Shown: positions 25,694 to 35,170, counted from the stretch's first letter. The stretch is DNA of 64,000 bases from Ignavibacteriaceae bacterium (GCA_013360295.1 JABWCL010000008.1:1-64000), one strand, 5' to 3'. The notes: generated by a model not told the origin, from the letters alone. Made by a program: numbers and translations.

Positions 25694-28378
25694 GTGAAAA
25701 ACGTATTAATTACCGGTGACCTGGCAATTGACAACCACATTTACCAGGGAGAACGGCTCTCATCCAAACAAACAAAGGCGCGTGGAGTAAAGGAACTTTA
25801 CGAACTTGGCGGCGCTTTTAACATTTATAAAATTCTTAAACAATGCCTTCTCAAAGCAGCCGAAGCAGATAAAAATAAAAAAGAGGGTGAGGCGAAAAAG
25901 AATGAATCGGATAAAGAAGTGAAGCCATATTATCTTTCCGATCACTGGGAAGTTGGCAGCCGGTTTCCGCAATCCGGTAATAATTCCAAACCCTTGCTTA
26001 TTTCTTATGCGACCTGGAAACCTATTCTCATAAACAACGATAAGGCAAATAAGGATGAGTATGTCTGGAGAATAGACAAGGAAATGGGATATGGTGAACA
26101 GAGCGCCACTCAAGAAATTGGAAAATTATTAAAGAAGGCAAACAATCCTGTAAAGGACACAACCTCGCCAAAAATTCTTGTCGTTGATTCCGCGGGGCAT
26201 CAGTTTAATAATGAAAAAGATACGGAGCTGGCGTTTATAGCACAAAGGTACGATTGGATTATTATAAAGCTATCCTCTCCGATAGCTAAAGGAGAAATAT
26301 GGCAGGAATTAATCACGAGGAACGCCGATAAGTTGATAACTATATTATCCGCCGATGAATTGCGAAAAGAGGATTATAAAATCGCAAAAGGATTAACCTG
26401 GGAACAGACCATAGAAGATACCCGGGACGTATTGTCTTCATCGTTTTCAGTCCTCCAAAAAAGCAGGCACCTGATTATATGCTATAGTAATGACGGCGCA
26501 TTGTGGATTGATAATACAGAGCGAAATAATCCCGTGGCAACATTCTTGTGCGATACAGCCCGGGCAGAAGGAGAATTTTCGAAAGCGATAACGGGGAAAG
26601 TCTTTGGGTATATGTCCTGCTTTACCGCCGGCATCGTTTACAGCCTGATTTCAAAATCCCGCGACGTAGCGGTATCTGAAATCGCAACCGGAATTGAGCG
26701 CGGCTTATCCGCAATGCGGCATTTATTGGAGTCCGGACACGGAACATTTAAAGGAGAGGAAACCGAACAATCTTGTCCCCGGGGTTTTCAGGCAGAACTT
26801 ATCGCGGATGATATTAGAAATCCAAAATACAAAATGGCAAATATTAAAATTCAGTGGCCCCAGCTGGATAGTAATTCTGAAGCCGGTAAGTGGATGATCG
26901 CTGAAATGCTCCAGCGTTCTCCCTCAGCCGGGCAACAGATCTCACTAAGCGGCCTGGCGATGCAGGTAGTCTACTATGGGAAGAAAATATTAAGCGATAT
27001 CCCCCACGCAGTATTTGGGAAACTTACGACAACCGACCGGGGAGAAATTGAAACGCTCCGTCAGATACAAAAATTTATGGAGGATTATCGTAACAACCCT
27101 AAAGCGAAAAAACCAATTTCATTCGGAGTGTTTGGCCCTCCGGGCGCGGGTAAATCATTCGGGGTAAAGCAAATAGCTGAAAAAATAATGGGAAAAGATT
27201 CCTGGATGGAGTTTAATCTATCGCAGTTTTCGGCCGGAAACTTAAATGAATTATATGGAATGTTCCATCAAATCCGCGATAGAGTACTCTCCGGCGTTAC
27301 TCCGGTAGTCCTTATAGATGAATTTGACTCGAAACAATATGAGTGGTTACAATATCTGCTGTCGCCAATGCAGGAGGGTCAGTTTCAGCAGGGACAGATT
27401 AAACATTCCATAGGGAAATGCATTTTTGTCTTTGCTGGGGGAACAAGCCATTCTTTTGAGAAGTTTGGACAATTTCCGAATGATAAAGAAGGTATTGCCT
27501 CGTATAAGGATTTTGTTCTTAAGAAAGGGCCCGATTTCAGGAGCAGGCTGGATGGATATATCAACGTACTCGGGCCAAATCAAAAATTACTTAACCCGGA
27601 AACAGACGAGAGAGATCCGAATGATATCTCCTGGCCTTTGAGACGGGCAATATTTATTTCTTCAAAGATCAAGTATCAATCTTACCTCCCTGCCGGAATA
27701 GATTTTGGATTAGTGAATGCATTATTGCTCGTTCCAAAGTATGTACACGGCTCCCGCTCTCTTGAAAAGCTGCTGTCGTTGCTTCAAACTGCAGATGGTA
27801 CGACAATAAGCCGTTCCAACCTTCCGACCAAAGCTCAACTGGAGATGTATGTTTACCCCGTAAATAAATTTTTTGAATACCTGAATCAGTCCGATAAAAC
27901 ACTTCAGTTCTTGCCGGTAGATGAATTGGCGCCCGCGATACACGAATCATATCGCCTTTTCAGTAAAGAAAACGGATGGCAGATCAATTCCCGCTTCGAT
28001 AAACCTTATGAACAATTAGATCAGGAGGCAAAAGAGGATAACAAAGCCGCCGCGATAAGAATTCAAAATATTCTTGCCGCTGTAAATTTACGGATTAAAA
28101 AAGCAGAAGCCGGTGAGCCCGAAATTGACAAGGCTATCATTGATCATCTTGAGCATCATATCGAATTATTATCGAAGTTAGAACATAATGGCTGGATGAC
28201 TCATAAATTTGCACAAGATTGGAAATACGGTGAAAAGAGAGATGACGGGATAAAACGCCACAATCTTCTTAAGCCTTATGAAGAACTTCCCAACAATGAA
28301 AAACAAAAAGATAGAAATTCCATTAAAGATTATCCGAAGCGGTTAAAAATGGTGGGCTATGAAATTGTCTGGATGTAA
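25694..28378 (+). CDS. Sugar-kinase-like / AAA+ ATPase / RyR protein
   Basis: An 894-residue protein with a GTG start (GGAG at 25685-25688). The N-terminal 350 residues resemble a ribokinase/PfkB-type fold (VLITGDLAIDNHIYQGERL at the start, ILVVDSAGHQF, LSADELRKEDYKIAKGLTWEQ); kinase activity is uncertain. An AAA+ domain follows, with Walker A GPPGAGKS at 481-488 and Walker B PVVLIDEFD at 537-545. Residues about 826-894 are a RyR domain (LEHNGWMTHKFAQDWKYG, then HNLLKPYEELP and YPKRLKMVGYEI), matching the C-terminus of the RelA-SLOG-RyR protein. The two RyR proteins may bind the same kind of nucleotide-related ligand. The biological target is unknown. Confidence 0.78.
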   Translation: MKNVLITGDLAIDNHIYQGERLSSKQTKARGVKELYELGGAFNIYKILKQCLLKAAEADKNKKEGEAKKNESDKEVKPYYLSDHWEVGSRFPQSGNNSKPLLISYATWKPILINNDKANKDEYVWRIDKEMGYGEQSATQEIGKLLKKANNPVKDTTSPKILVVDSAGHQFNNEKDTELAFIAQRYDWIIIKLSSPIAKGEIWQELITRNADKLITILSADELRKEDYKIAKGLTWEQTIEDTRDVLSSSFSVLQKSRHLIICYSNDGALWIDNTERNNPVATFLCDTARAEGEFSKAITGKVFGYMSCFTAGIVYSLISKSRDVAVSEIATGIERGLSAMRHLLESGHGTFKGEETEQSCPRGFQAELIADDIRNPKYKMANIKIQWPQLDSNSEAGKWMIAEMLQRSPSAGQQISLSGLAMQVVYYGKKILSDIPHAVFGKLTTTDRGEIETLRQIQKFMEDYRNNPKAKKPISFGVFGPPGAGKSFGVKQIAEKIMGKDSWMEFNLSQFSAGNLNELYGMFHQIRDRVLSGVTPVVLIDEFDSKQYEWLQYLLSPMQEGQFQQGQIKHSIGKCIFVFAGGTSHSFEKFGQFPNDKEGIASYKDFVLKKGPDFRSRLDGYINVLGPNQKLLNPETDERDPNDISWPLRRAIFISSKIKYQSYLPAGIDFGLVNALLLVPKYVHGSRSLEKLLSLLQTADGTTISRSNLPTKAQLEMYVYPVNKFFEYLNQSDKTLQFLPVDELAPAIHESYRLFSKENGWQINSRFDKPYEQLDQEAKEDNKAAAIRIQNILAAVNLRIKKAEAGEPEIDKAIIDHLEHHIELLSKLEHNGWMTHKFAQDWKYGEKRDDGIKRHNLLKPYEELPNNEKQKDRNSIKDYPKRLKMVGYEIVWM

Positions 28379-28484
28379 TATGGTTCTACGCGCAGAGGAG
28401 TCCGGTAAAAGCATCCGCAAATCTTTAAAGTGTAATGGAACGCGAGATAGACTGAACAATGAAAAATGATAACATTGCATTTTT

Positions 28485-28610
28485 ATGAAATTCCGGAATC
28501 CTGATAAATTCCAAACGGAATTGTATATGCGCGAAAGCTACAAATCCGAATTAATTGCCGGAAGCCGGGTGCAAATAAAACCAGGTTTAATCTTGAAGGA
28601 AATATTATAG
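28485..28610 (+). CDS. 41-codon open frame ending in TAG, in frame with the next gene
   Basis: ATG at 28485 opens 41 codons (MKFRNPDKFQTELYMRE ...) that end at TAG 28608-28610. The next gene's TTG is the very next codon, in the same frame. This is either a short leader gene or the N-terminus of a longer protein interrupted by a nonsense codon. Stops in this frame lie just upstream of 28485. No Shine-Dalgarno is obvious. Confidence 0.35.
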   Translation: MKFRNPDKFQTELYMRESYKSELIAGSRVQIKPGLILKEIL

Positions 28611-29450
28611 TTGAAAAAAGCATCATCATCTCAATCCATATCTAATAGTCTTTCAGAATTGAAAAAGCAAAATGCCATTCTTGAACCATTGCTCGGGTTA
28701 ATAATGGCAGCGCCCAAAGCAATACCTTTTGATATACTTTTTGAGGTCTTGAACACTAATAAACGGGAATTACTAAGGCGTTTGAAAATCCTTCAGGAAA
28801 TGTCAATAATATCAAAAACAGGGACTCATAAAACTCCCCATTTCTCGATGAATGATGATTACCGTCCCAGGCTGTCAAGCACTAAAAGAGGCGAAATGAA
28901 TATTGACGTAAAAATACCGCATAATCAACTGGCGGAATATTGCTGGAAAAAGTATTTAGATGTTTTACCTTTAAAGGATATATACCGTCCCTACTTTATA
29001 TTAGATAGTTACATTATTTATTCATTACCCCATCATCTGAAAAATTCCGGAAAAACAGAAGAGTTCAACCGATTAAGAAACGATATTGCTTACTGGATCA
29101 CAAGATATTGGTTTTTTGATCGGGGATCAGAAAAGGATTTTTGCCCAATCGATACTCCCTGGAGCAAAAAACATTCCTCATATTTAGAGGCTTGGGATCG
29201 AGACTATTTTTTTTGTTTAATGTCCTTCAGCTCAGCCTCAGATACCGTTGATTTTTCCATGAATGAGATAGTAGAAAAACTAAGCTTAACAGAATTTTAT
29301 TTCAAATCTTCAAAACCGTGGGATGATGATTGCTATTGGATGGCAAGGAGTCCTTTTGATAACAAGTATTACGTGTTTGCGGGAATGAGCGCTCCGTACT
29401 ATCGACCCTTTTACATTCTTAATGAACCACCTGCGGATTGGAATGAATGA
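28611..29450 (+). CDS. Winged-helix/arm-like protein, possible STAND fragment
   Basis: A 279-residue product with a TTG start; AAGGA at 28595-28599 lies about 11 nt upstream. Residues 20-75 read as a winged helix-turn-helix (LGLIMAAPKAIPFDILFEV, LLRRLKILQEMSII). The following helices (LAEYCWKKYLDVLPL ... YSLPHHLKNSGK) resemble the region after the NTPase in NACHT/STAND proteins. No P-loop, TIR or nuclease motif is present, so it may be a detached or decayed STAND C-terminus or a DNA-binding regulator. The C-terminal 100 residues are aromatic-rich and unrecognised. The preceding in-frame TAG makes the true N-terminus uncertain. Confidence 0.5.
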   Translation: MKKASSSQSISNSLSELKKQNAILEPLLGLIMAAPKAIPFDILFEVLNTNKRELLRRLKILQEMSIISKTGTHKTPHFSMNDDYRPRLSSTKRGEMNIDVKIPHNQLAEYCWKKYLDVLPLKDIYRPYFILDSYIIYSLPHHLKNSGKTEEFNRLRNDIAYWITRYWFFDRGSEKDFCPIDTPWSKKHSSYLEAWDRDYFFCLMSFSSASDTVDFSMNEIVEKLSLTEFYFKSSKPWDDDCYWMARSPFDNKYYVFAGMSAPYYRPFYILNEPPADWNE

Positions 29451-29633
29451 AACTCGTTATAGGGAATAGTAACTAAGTCCAAATTATATCTGTATAATGT
29501 AATAATACTTAGGATTGATTTAGTTGAGATGGATTTAATATCTTATCAACATCCCGAATATAATTACACTTGGTCTCAGTCAAAGAGAAAACGAAATCAA
29601 GATAATATTTAAAGAGATAAGAAGACATATTTT

Positions 29634-32600
29634 ATGAAATGTACATACTGTAACTCGGAAAACACATACTTCAGTAAAAAGAAAAATCTTTATATATGTG
29701 AAGAATGCGGAAAGGAAAATAAAGCGGTTAATGAATTTATACAGAAACATCTTTTCATTAGCTATGGTCATGATCCTAAGTATAAGGAGCATATTGATAT
29801 TGCGTACAGGTTAAGGGATGATTTGATAAACAGAAATCATAAGGTATGGTTTGATGCGGACAGGCTTAAGCCTGGATATGACTGGGAATTATTTATTGAA
29901 AATGGTCTTGATGAACTTGCAAAAGACAGAGTCAATAGTTTTCTCATCTTACTATTAACACCTTATTCTGTTCGAAGGCCAAACGGTTATTGTCTAAATG
30001 AAGTCGCAAAAGCGCTAGATATGGGTATAAGTATCATACCGCTGATGATTGATCAATGCGTTGTTCCGTTATCAATTTACAGAATACAATGGCTGGACAT
30101 GAAACCCTGTATTCCTGTTAGCCAAAAAGAAGGTGTCTATAATTCTTGTTTTAAACGGTTGACTGAAGCAATCGAAGAGGGTAAAATTGATTTTGAGGGC
30201 ACTCAAAGGCGATTGTTTAGCGTTCTTGACCCAATTGAATTTGAAGCGGACATATTTAGAATGCGCAGAGATTTCACTGGAAGAGAATGGATAATAGAAG
30301 AATTTGATAAATGGGTCAATAATCCATTAGGGAAAAAAGTATTTTGGCTACTTGGTGAACCCGGGGTTGGGAAAAGTGCAATTGCAGCATGGCTTCGTGA
30401 TAATAGATCAGAGATAGCCGCATTTCATTTTTGTAAGATTGAAAGCAAGGAAAAGAGAGATCCCGTAAAGCTTGTTCTTTCTATCGCATATCAGTTATCC
30501 ACACAACTTCCGGAATACGAGTCTAGACTTGCACATCTTAACCTTGAAACCATTATTAAGGAATATCACGATGATGCTTATACACTGTTTGATAAGTTAA
30601 TTGTACAACCATTCGCCAATAAATATCCTGATCCAAGCAGGATCTTTATAATCCTCGTCGATGCACTTGATGAATCCCGCGATAATTCGAAGGATAATAG
30701 GATAATTGATTTCTTGAAGTTAAATGTAGAAGAGACTCCAAAATGGATCCGTTTTTTTATAACATCAAGACCCGAGCCTGAAATTCGTTCCTCTCTAAGA
30801 ACTTTAAACCCTTTTACTCTGGATACGAAATGTGAGAACAATCTCAACGATATAAGAAGATATCTTATAAATCAAATAAGTAATATCTCAGATGAACAGA
30901 TCATTTCTATTATTAATAAAAGTGAGGGGGTGTTTCTTTATATTGTTAACATATGTAAAGAACTTAAATTAAATGGATTGAGTTTAATCAGAAACAATGA
31001 GTTCCCTACTGGGCTTGGGGGCTTTTATAAAAAATATTTCGATCGATATTTTGAGAATGACATAGATTATTATAAAAAAGAGATTAGAGAACTACTTTAC
31101 CCGATCTTTGCATGTTATGAGCCACCAAGTATAGGATTCTTAGTTAAGTATTTAGAATACGATAATGCCGTTGATTTATTTGACAGACTGGACAGGATGG
31201 GTTCATTAATAGTAAAATCAGGTGTTAGGGAGACGGATACTGTAAAACCTTATCACAGGTCAATCAAGGACTGGATTGTAGACAACGATAAGTCAGGGGC
31301 ATATAGTATTGATCTTAATTATGGGCACAAGCGCTTGGCAAAATATGGTTGGGATCTTTATGAGAAAGGCGAACTCTTTGATAATTTATATTTCTTGCAT
31401 TTTTTATCAGAACACTTGCTTCACATAGAATCATGGGATCGACTCTCGATATTATTATCGGACATTGGTTATCTTGATATTATTTATAAAGAAGGGAAGA
31501 AACATGAGTTGATGCGGTGCTTAAGAATAATTTCAGAACATTGTATTTTAAGCGAAATATTCAGTGCATCAATCATTAAACTGAAAGATAAGGGAATCGA
31601 TAAAACTAAATTGTTCAATTTTACTAATCAAATTACTCAGCTTCTTAGAGATATGGGCTTAGCAACAGATGCCCTGCCATTTGCTCTTCAGGCGGTAGAA
31701 TATCTAAAAGTCAATATGCCCAATAACCACCCAAAAATTGCCGACGCATCCAGGGATTTAGCAGAAGTATATAGGCGAAATAAAAGCTATGATCATGCGT
31801 TAGCATATTATAATGATGCTTTAAAAATATACAGCATTAATTACGGGGAAAATAGTTCTCAGGTTGCAACGATATATCATGATTATGCTGAATACTATAG
31901 GGATATTGGAAAATATACTGAGGCTATTAAGTATAATAAATTAGCATTATCGATCAGAAAAAAGATGAATCCCCCCGATATACATGCTTTGGCAGACTGT
32001 ATTAATGATACTGGGGTGTTAATTTGGGAATCGAATATAGAACAAGAAGACGTGCTGCATTATTATGAAGAGTCGCTGGAGTTATTTCAATCTCTTTATG
32101 GCGAATATCATTACGACATATCGGCAGTATTAGGCAATATAGGAAATTATCATTATCACTATTCATATTTTGTCCAGAATAAGGATGAAGCATTAGAAAT
32201 GCTAAAACTTTCTTTGTCTTATTTAGAAAAATCCTATAAAATGATGAGTATGTTTCGCGTAAAACATCATATTGACGTTTGTCGAATAAGAAGATCCCTA
32301 ATTCAAAGTTATGATATTATGGGAATATATACCGCAGCAGCAGAATTACAAAAAGAGGAATTGCGGAGTGTTGAAATAATAAGTCAAAATGGTTCAATAG
32401 AGATATTTCATGCGCGTCAATATTTAGCTAATCTTCAAAAGAAGTGCGGGAATGATAAAGAATACCTGAATTTACATTTGGATAATTATAGAGATGTTAA
32501 ACAATATTTCAAAGATGGATATTCTGGTATGGATAAAAAGGATTTAGAAGAATATTATGTATTTATTAGGAATCTAGCTTATGATTGTTATGAAAACAAT

Positions 32601-32984
32601 ATGCTGAACGAAGCGGTGGAGATATATTATTATTTAATCGAAAATAATTATGAGAAATCCGGAACTTATTGCCATTTAGCAAGAATTTATCTGCTAACAA
32701 ATAGAGAAAAAGAAGCAAAAGACGCCATTTACAAAGCCAGTCAATTCATTGACGATGATAAGCCCTACATAAAAGCTCGTGTTTTGTTTTTTAAAATATT
32801 ATTCGGTTTTATTGATAATAAGAACATGACTGAAATGGTAATACAGCTAAGTGAATTTCTGGAAAATAAGGAACATCGGTTGAAATGGACTATTCAACCT
32901 GTTATGGAAATAATAAAACCCAAATTGCAAGAGAGAGATTATAACGTATTACAAAATTTTGCAGATATTATTAATCGCTGTTAA
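29634..32984 (+). CDS. Zinc-ribbon-TIR-STAND-TPR protein
   Basis: A 1116-residue protein. A zinc ribbon is formed by C3-x2-C6 and C22-x2-C25. The TIR domain spans about 37-190 (HLFISYGHDPKYKEHIDIA, VWFDADRLKPGYDW), with a candidate catalytic E123 in C120-L-N-E123. A STAND/NACHT NTPase follows, with Walker A GEPGVGKS at 241-248 and Walker B IILVDALDE around 339-347, then FFITSRPEP. The C-terminal half holds TPRs (NKSYDHALAYYNDALKIY, IGKYTEAIKYNKLALSI) and less regular helices. Architecture parallels the TIR-NB-ARC-TPR gene at 15727 but from a different NTPase subfamily. The FISUMP gene follows 35 bp later and also starts with a zinc ribbon, suggesting a linked pair. Confidence 0.9.
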   Translation: MKCTYCNSENTYFSKKKNLYICEECGKENKAVNEFIQKHLFISYGHDPKYKEHIDIAYRLRDDLINRNHKVWFDADRLKPGYDWELFIENGLDELAKDRVNSFLILLLTPYSVRRPNGYCLNEVAKALDMGISIIPLMIDQCVVPLSIYRIQWLDMKPCIPVSQKEGVYNSCFKRLTEAIEEGKIDFEGTQRRLFSVLDPIEFEADIFRMRRDFTGREWIIEEFDKWVNNPLGKKVFWLLGEPGVGKSAIAAWLRDNRSEIAAFHFCKIESKEKRDPVKLVLSIAYQLSTQLPEYESRLAHLNLETIIKEYHDDAYTLFDKLIVQPFANKYPDPSRIFIILVDALDESRDNSKDNRIIDFLKLNVEETPKWIRFFITSRPEPEIRSSLRTLNPFTLDTKCENNLNDIRRYLINQISNISDEQIISIINKSEGVFLYIVNICKELKLNGLSLIRNNEFPTGLGGFYKKYFDRYFENDIDYYKKEIRELLYPIFACYEPPSIGFLVKYLEYDNAVDLFDRLDRMGSLIVKSGVRETDTVKPYHRSIKDWIVDNDKSGAYSIDLNYGHKRLAKYGWDLYEKGELFDNLYFLHFLSEHLLHIESWDRLSILLSDIGYLDIIYKEGKKHELMRCLRIISEHCILSEIFSASIIKLKDKGIDKTKLFNFTNQITQLLRDMGLATDALPFALQAVEYLKVNMPNNHPKIADASRDLAEVYRRNKSYDHALAYYNDALKIYSINYGENSSQVATIYHDYAEYYRDIGKYTEAIKYNKLALSIRKKMNPPDIHALADCINDTGVLIWESNIEQEDVLHYYEESLELFQSLYGEYHYDISAVLGNIGNYHYHYSYFVQNKDEALEMLKLSLSYLEKSYKMMSMFRVKHHIDVCRIRRSLIQSYDIMGIYTAAAELQKEELRSVEIISQNGSIEIFHARQYLANLQKKCGNDKEYLNLHLDNYRDVKQYFKDGYSGMDKKDLEEYYVFIRNLAYDCYENNMLNEAVEIYYYLIENNYEKSGTYCHLARIYLLTNREKEAKDAIYKASQFIDDDKPYIKARVLFFKILFGFIDNKNMTEMVIQLSEFLENKEHRLKWTIQPVMEIIKPKLQERDYNVLQNFADIINRC

Positions 32985-33019
32985 TAAAATTGATCCATTA
33001 AGAAATTAAGGAATATTCT

Positions 33020-33766
33020 ATGACTATAACAATGGCTCCTTGCCCGAAATGTGGGAGTTCTAGGGTCGCATTAGATGGTGTATGTTTAAATTGTGATCCA
33101 CGTGGAAAAAAAAGAATGGCTGAATTATTTAATGATATGGACGAGAAAGAATTGTTTGAAAAAAGAAAGAAACAAGGGGTTACAGACATTGATGGCAACA
33201 CTTACAAAACAGTAATTATCGGGACACAGGAATGGATAGCTGAAAACTTGAATGTTGAGCATTATCGTAACGGCGATATTATTCCGCAAGTTCAAGATCA
33301 AAATGAATGGGCATATTTAAAGACTGGAGCCTGGTGTTATTATGATAATGATCCAGAAAACGGTAAAAAATATGGCAAACTTTATAACTGGTATGCAGTT
33401 AATGATCCTCGCGGTTTAGCTCCGGAAGGATGGCATATCCCGAATAACGATGAGTGGAATGAACTGATAAAAGCATTAGGTGGAGAAGATGTTGCCTCAG
33501 GAAAATTAAAATCAAAGGAATGTTGGAAGGGTCCAATTTCAGAATTCCAAAATATGAGTGGCTTTTCAGCTTTACCAGCTGGAGCCCTTGCCAGGATTGG
33601 GAGATTCATCAGTCTTTTTGAAACATGTTATTTCTGGTCTATTTCACAAGGGTTAGATAAAATGCGAGATGCTTATTATTTAAGTTTATCAAATGATAAA
33701 CCTGAATCAAAATTATACTGTTTCAACAAGAAAACATTTTTTTCTTGCAGATGTGTAAAAGATTGA
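33020..33766 (+). CDS. Zinc-ribbon plus FISUMP (Fib_succ_major) domain protein
   Basis: A 248-residue protein with AAGGA before the ATG. An N-terminal zinc ribbon is formed by C8-x2-C11 and C22-x2-C25, followed by a charged linker. Residues about 53-245 are a FISUMP domain (DIDGNTYKTVIIGTQEW, MAENLN-like IAENLN, GKLYNWYAVND, LAPEGWHIPNNDEW, FSALPAGA). FISUMP proteins are normally secreted lipoproteins of Bacteroidota and Fibrobacterota. This one has no signal peptide or lipobox and should be cytoplasmic. With its position behind the zinc-ribbon-TIR-STAND gene, it looks like a repurposed C-type-lectin-like recognition domain. Function is inferred only. Confidence 0.85.
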   Translation: MTITMAPCPKCGSSRVALDGVCLNCDPRGKKRMAELFNDMDEKELFEKRKKQGVTDIDGNTYKTVIIGTQEWIAENLNVEHYRNGDIIPQVQDQNEWAYLKTGAWCYYDNDPENGKKYGKLYNWYAVNDPRGLAPEGWHIPNNDEWNELIKALGGEDVASGKLKSKECWKGPISEFQNMSGFSALPAGALARIGRFISLFETCYFWSISQGLDKMRDAYYLSLSNDKPESKLYCFNKKTFFSCRCVKD

Positions 33767-33810
33767 TTACTTTAAGAACATTTAATTCAGTACTTAAAGA
33801 TTAGTTATAC

Positions 33811-33911
33811 ATGAGTCCGCTCTAAAAAGCACAAATTTATTTTTTTAGGATTTGAATTCGAGCAATAATCAGAACATTTTTTTCAAAACTATCTATTTAG
33901 AGCGGACTCAT
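33811..33911. repeat. Perfect 16-bp inverted repeat flanking a 69-bp spacer
   Basis: ATGAGTCCGCTCTAAA at 33811-33826 is repeated as its exact reverse complement at 33896-33911. The enclosed 69 bp is AT-rich with T runs and no gene. The total span of 101 bp would suit a miniature inverted-repeat element, a long-loop terminator for the island, or a two-site operator before the 88-residue gene at 33964. No target-site duplication is obvious. Confidence 0.6.
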
Positions 33912-33963
33912 ACATATTTAATAATTCATCAATAACATAATACAATCAATTAAAGGAAAAATT

Positions 33964-34230
33964 ATGGAAGACGCAACACCAGAACTAAACGAAAATGAGA
34001 TAAAACAAATTATCAAAGAAATGACCGAAGCTTGGTCGATGAACATGGATTACATTGTTTCAGATGGAGATATTTATGGCAACTATGTGTTATATTATAT
34101 GTATAGAGTAATAAAGGCGCATCGTATTTCATCTGGAACTCAGCAGATAATTGTTGAGGGAAAAGAAGCAATGACAGACATTTTTGAACTGAACAACGGA
34201 AAAAGAGTGCGGATCGGTTATTTTCTGTAG
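33964..34230 (+). CDS. Small protein of unknown function
   Basis: An 88-residue product that I do not recognise. AAAGGA sits about 8 nt before the ATG, a better ribosome-binding site than most genes here. It is acidic and helical at the N-terminus (NENEIKQIIKEMTEAW), then beta-rich (YIVSDGDIYGNYVLYYMYRVI, IIVEGKEAMTDIFEL, KRVRIGYFL). No membrane segment is visible. It lies 52 bp after a perfect inverted repeat. It could be a small antidote or immunity-type protein, but nothing in the sequence proves it. Confidence 0.6.
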   Translation: MEDATPELNENEIKQIIKEMTEAWSMNMDYIVSDGDIYGNYVLYYMYRVIKAHRISSGTQQIIVEGKEAMTDIFELNNGKRVRIGYFL

Positions 34231-35170
34231 AGGGTGACATAATTATTCACCTTGGCTGCGAATGACACAATTATAATATTTAGTACACACTTAAAAAGCG
34301 TATAAAAGATTATAATTAAAAGACTTGGGAGAAAGAGGAGTGGTATAGAAATGCAGAAATTCGCAAGTTTGTAAGAGAAAACTTGCAAGTTACAATGTAT
34401 TGGTTCGAATCTGTAAAAATAATTATGTAATTTCGGCCCGGAAAATTATGGAAACCCACTTCCTAAAATATGTCTTGGAATATTAAGGATATTCTGCCGA
34501 GTGCCTTGACAACAAGCAACCAGTTGATTTTATCAAAATTTTGAATTTCCCGAATCAAAGCCTTTTACTTTTACCCGCCCGGTGGGTGTTGTTAGATTAT
34601 CCCTAAAATATAATCCCCAATATTCACTGTCAAAAAAACTGTGAATTCAATTAGCCCAAAACGAAATATTGAACTTACTATCGGGTTTAACTAAAACAGT
34701 TCTAATTAACGAGCGTTAAACAAAAGTTCTCCAGATATAAGATCTTAATAAACAGTGATTTCAAAATAAGAGAGTATCCGCCGCAGACCCCCTCCGCTTT
34801 TCATTTCCTTTAAAAACAAGCACTTATAGTTCTCCTAAAAATTGCTTGCATACGATAACCCAAAAAGTAACATTCTAATAAAATTATTTTCTGCAGTAAC
34901 CATTCTGATAAGAATAATCTAATTGCCGTATTTATTTTAATTTCAGTAACCAAACAAACCCTAATTATTCTGATGTAAACCCGCATTTACGGAAATAAAA
35001 ATATTTTTATAAAATTTAACCACATCGATTAATCACAAAAGCTTTACGAAATTCCGGGGCCACGGGCAGCCGTCCAGCCAGCACGGCACCTGGTACCTTA
35101 TGGAACCATTATGATGGGACCCATTTTAAAACGTTTCGAGGCCACCCCCCTCTGAAAAATCAACTTCTAT
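34231..35170 (+). other. Long intergenic region with hairpin and GC-rich patch
   Basis: About 0.94 kb before the terminator without a convincing gene. An 8-bp perfect stem (GCAAGTTT 34363-34370 with AAACTTGC 34379-34386) lies inside a short start-less open frame that ends at 34429. The DNA is AT-rich until about 35050. A GC-rich patch (35057-35153) then leads into the terminator at 35171. The patch has no long open frame and could be the 3' portion of a non-coding RNA, or the remains of a mobile element. Confidence 0.4.

Noticed and set aside
34363-34386. 8-bp hairpin as a terminator for the 88-residue gene
   Set aside because: The stem is AT-rich and no T tract follows it.
34399-34411. GGTTCGAATC, like a tRNA T-loop
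   Set aside because: No matching acceptor stem, D arm or anticodon arm can be drawn around it.
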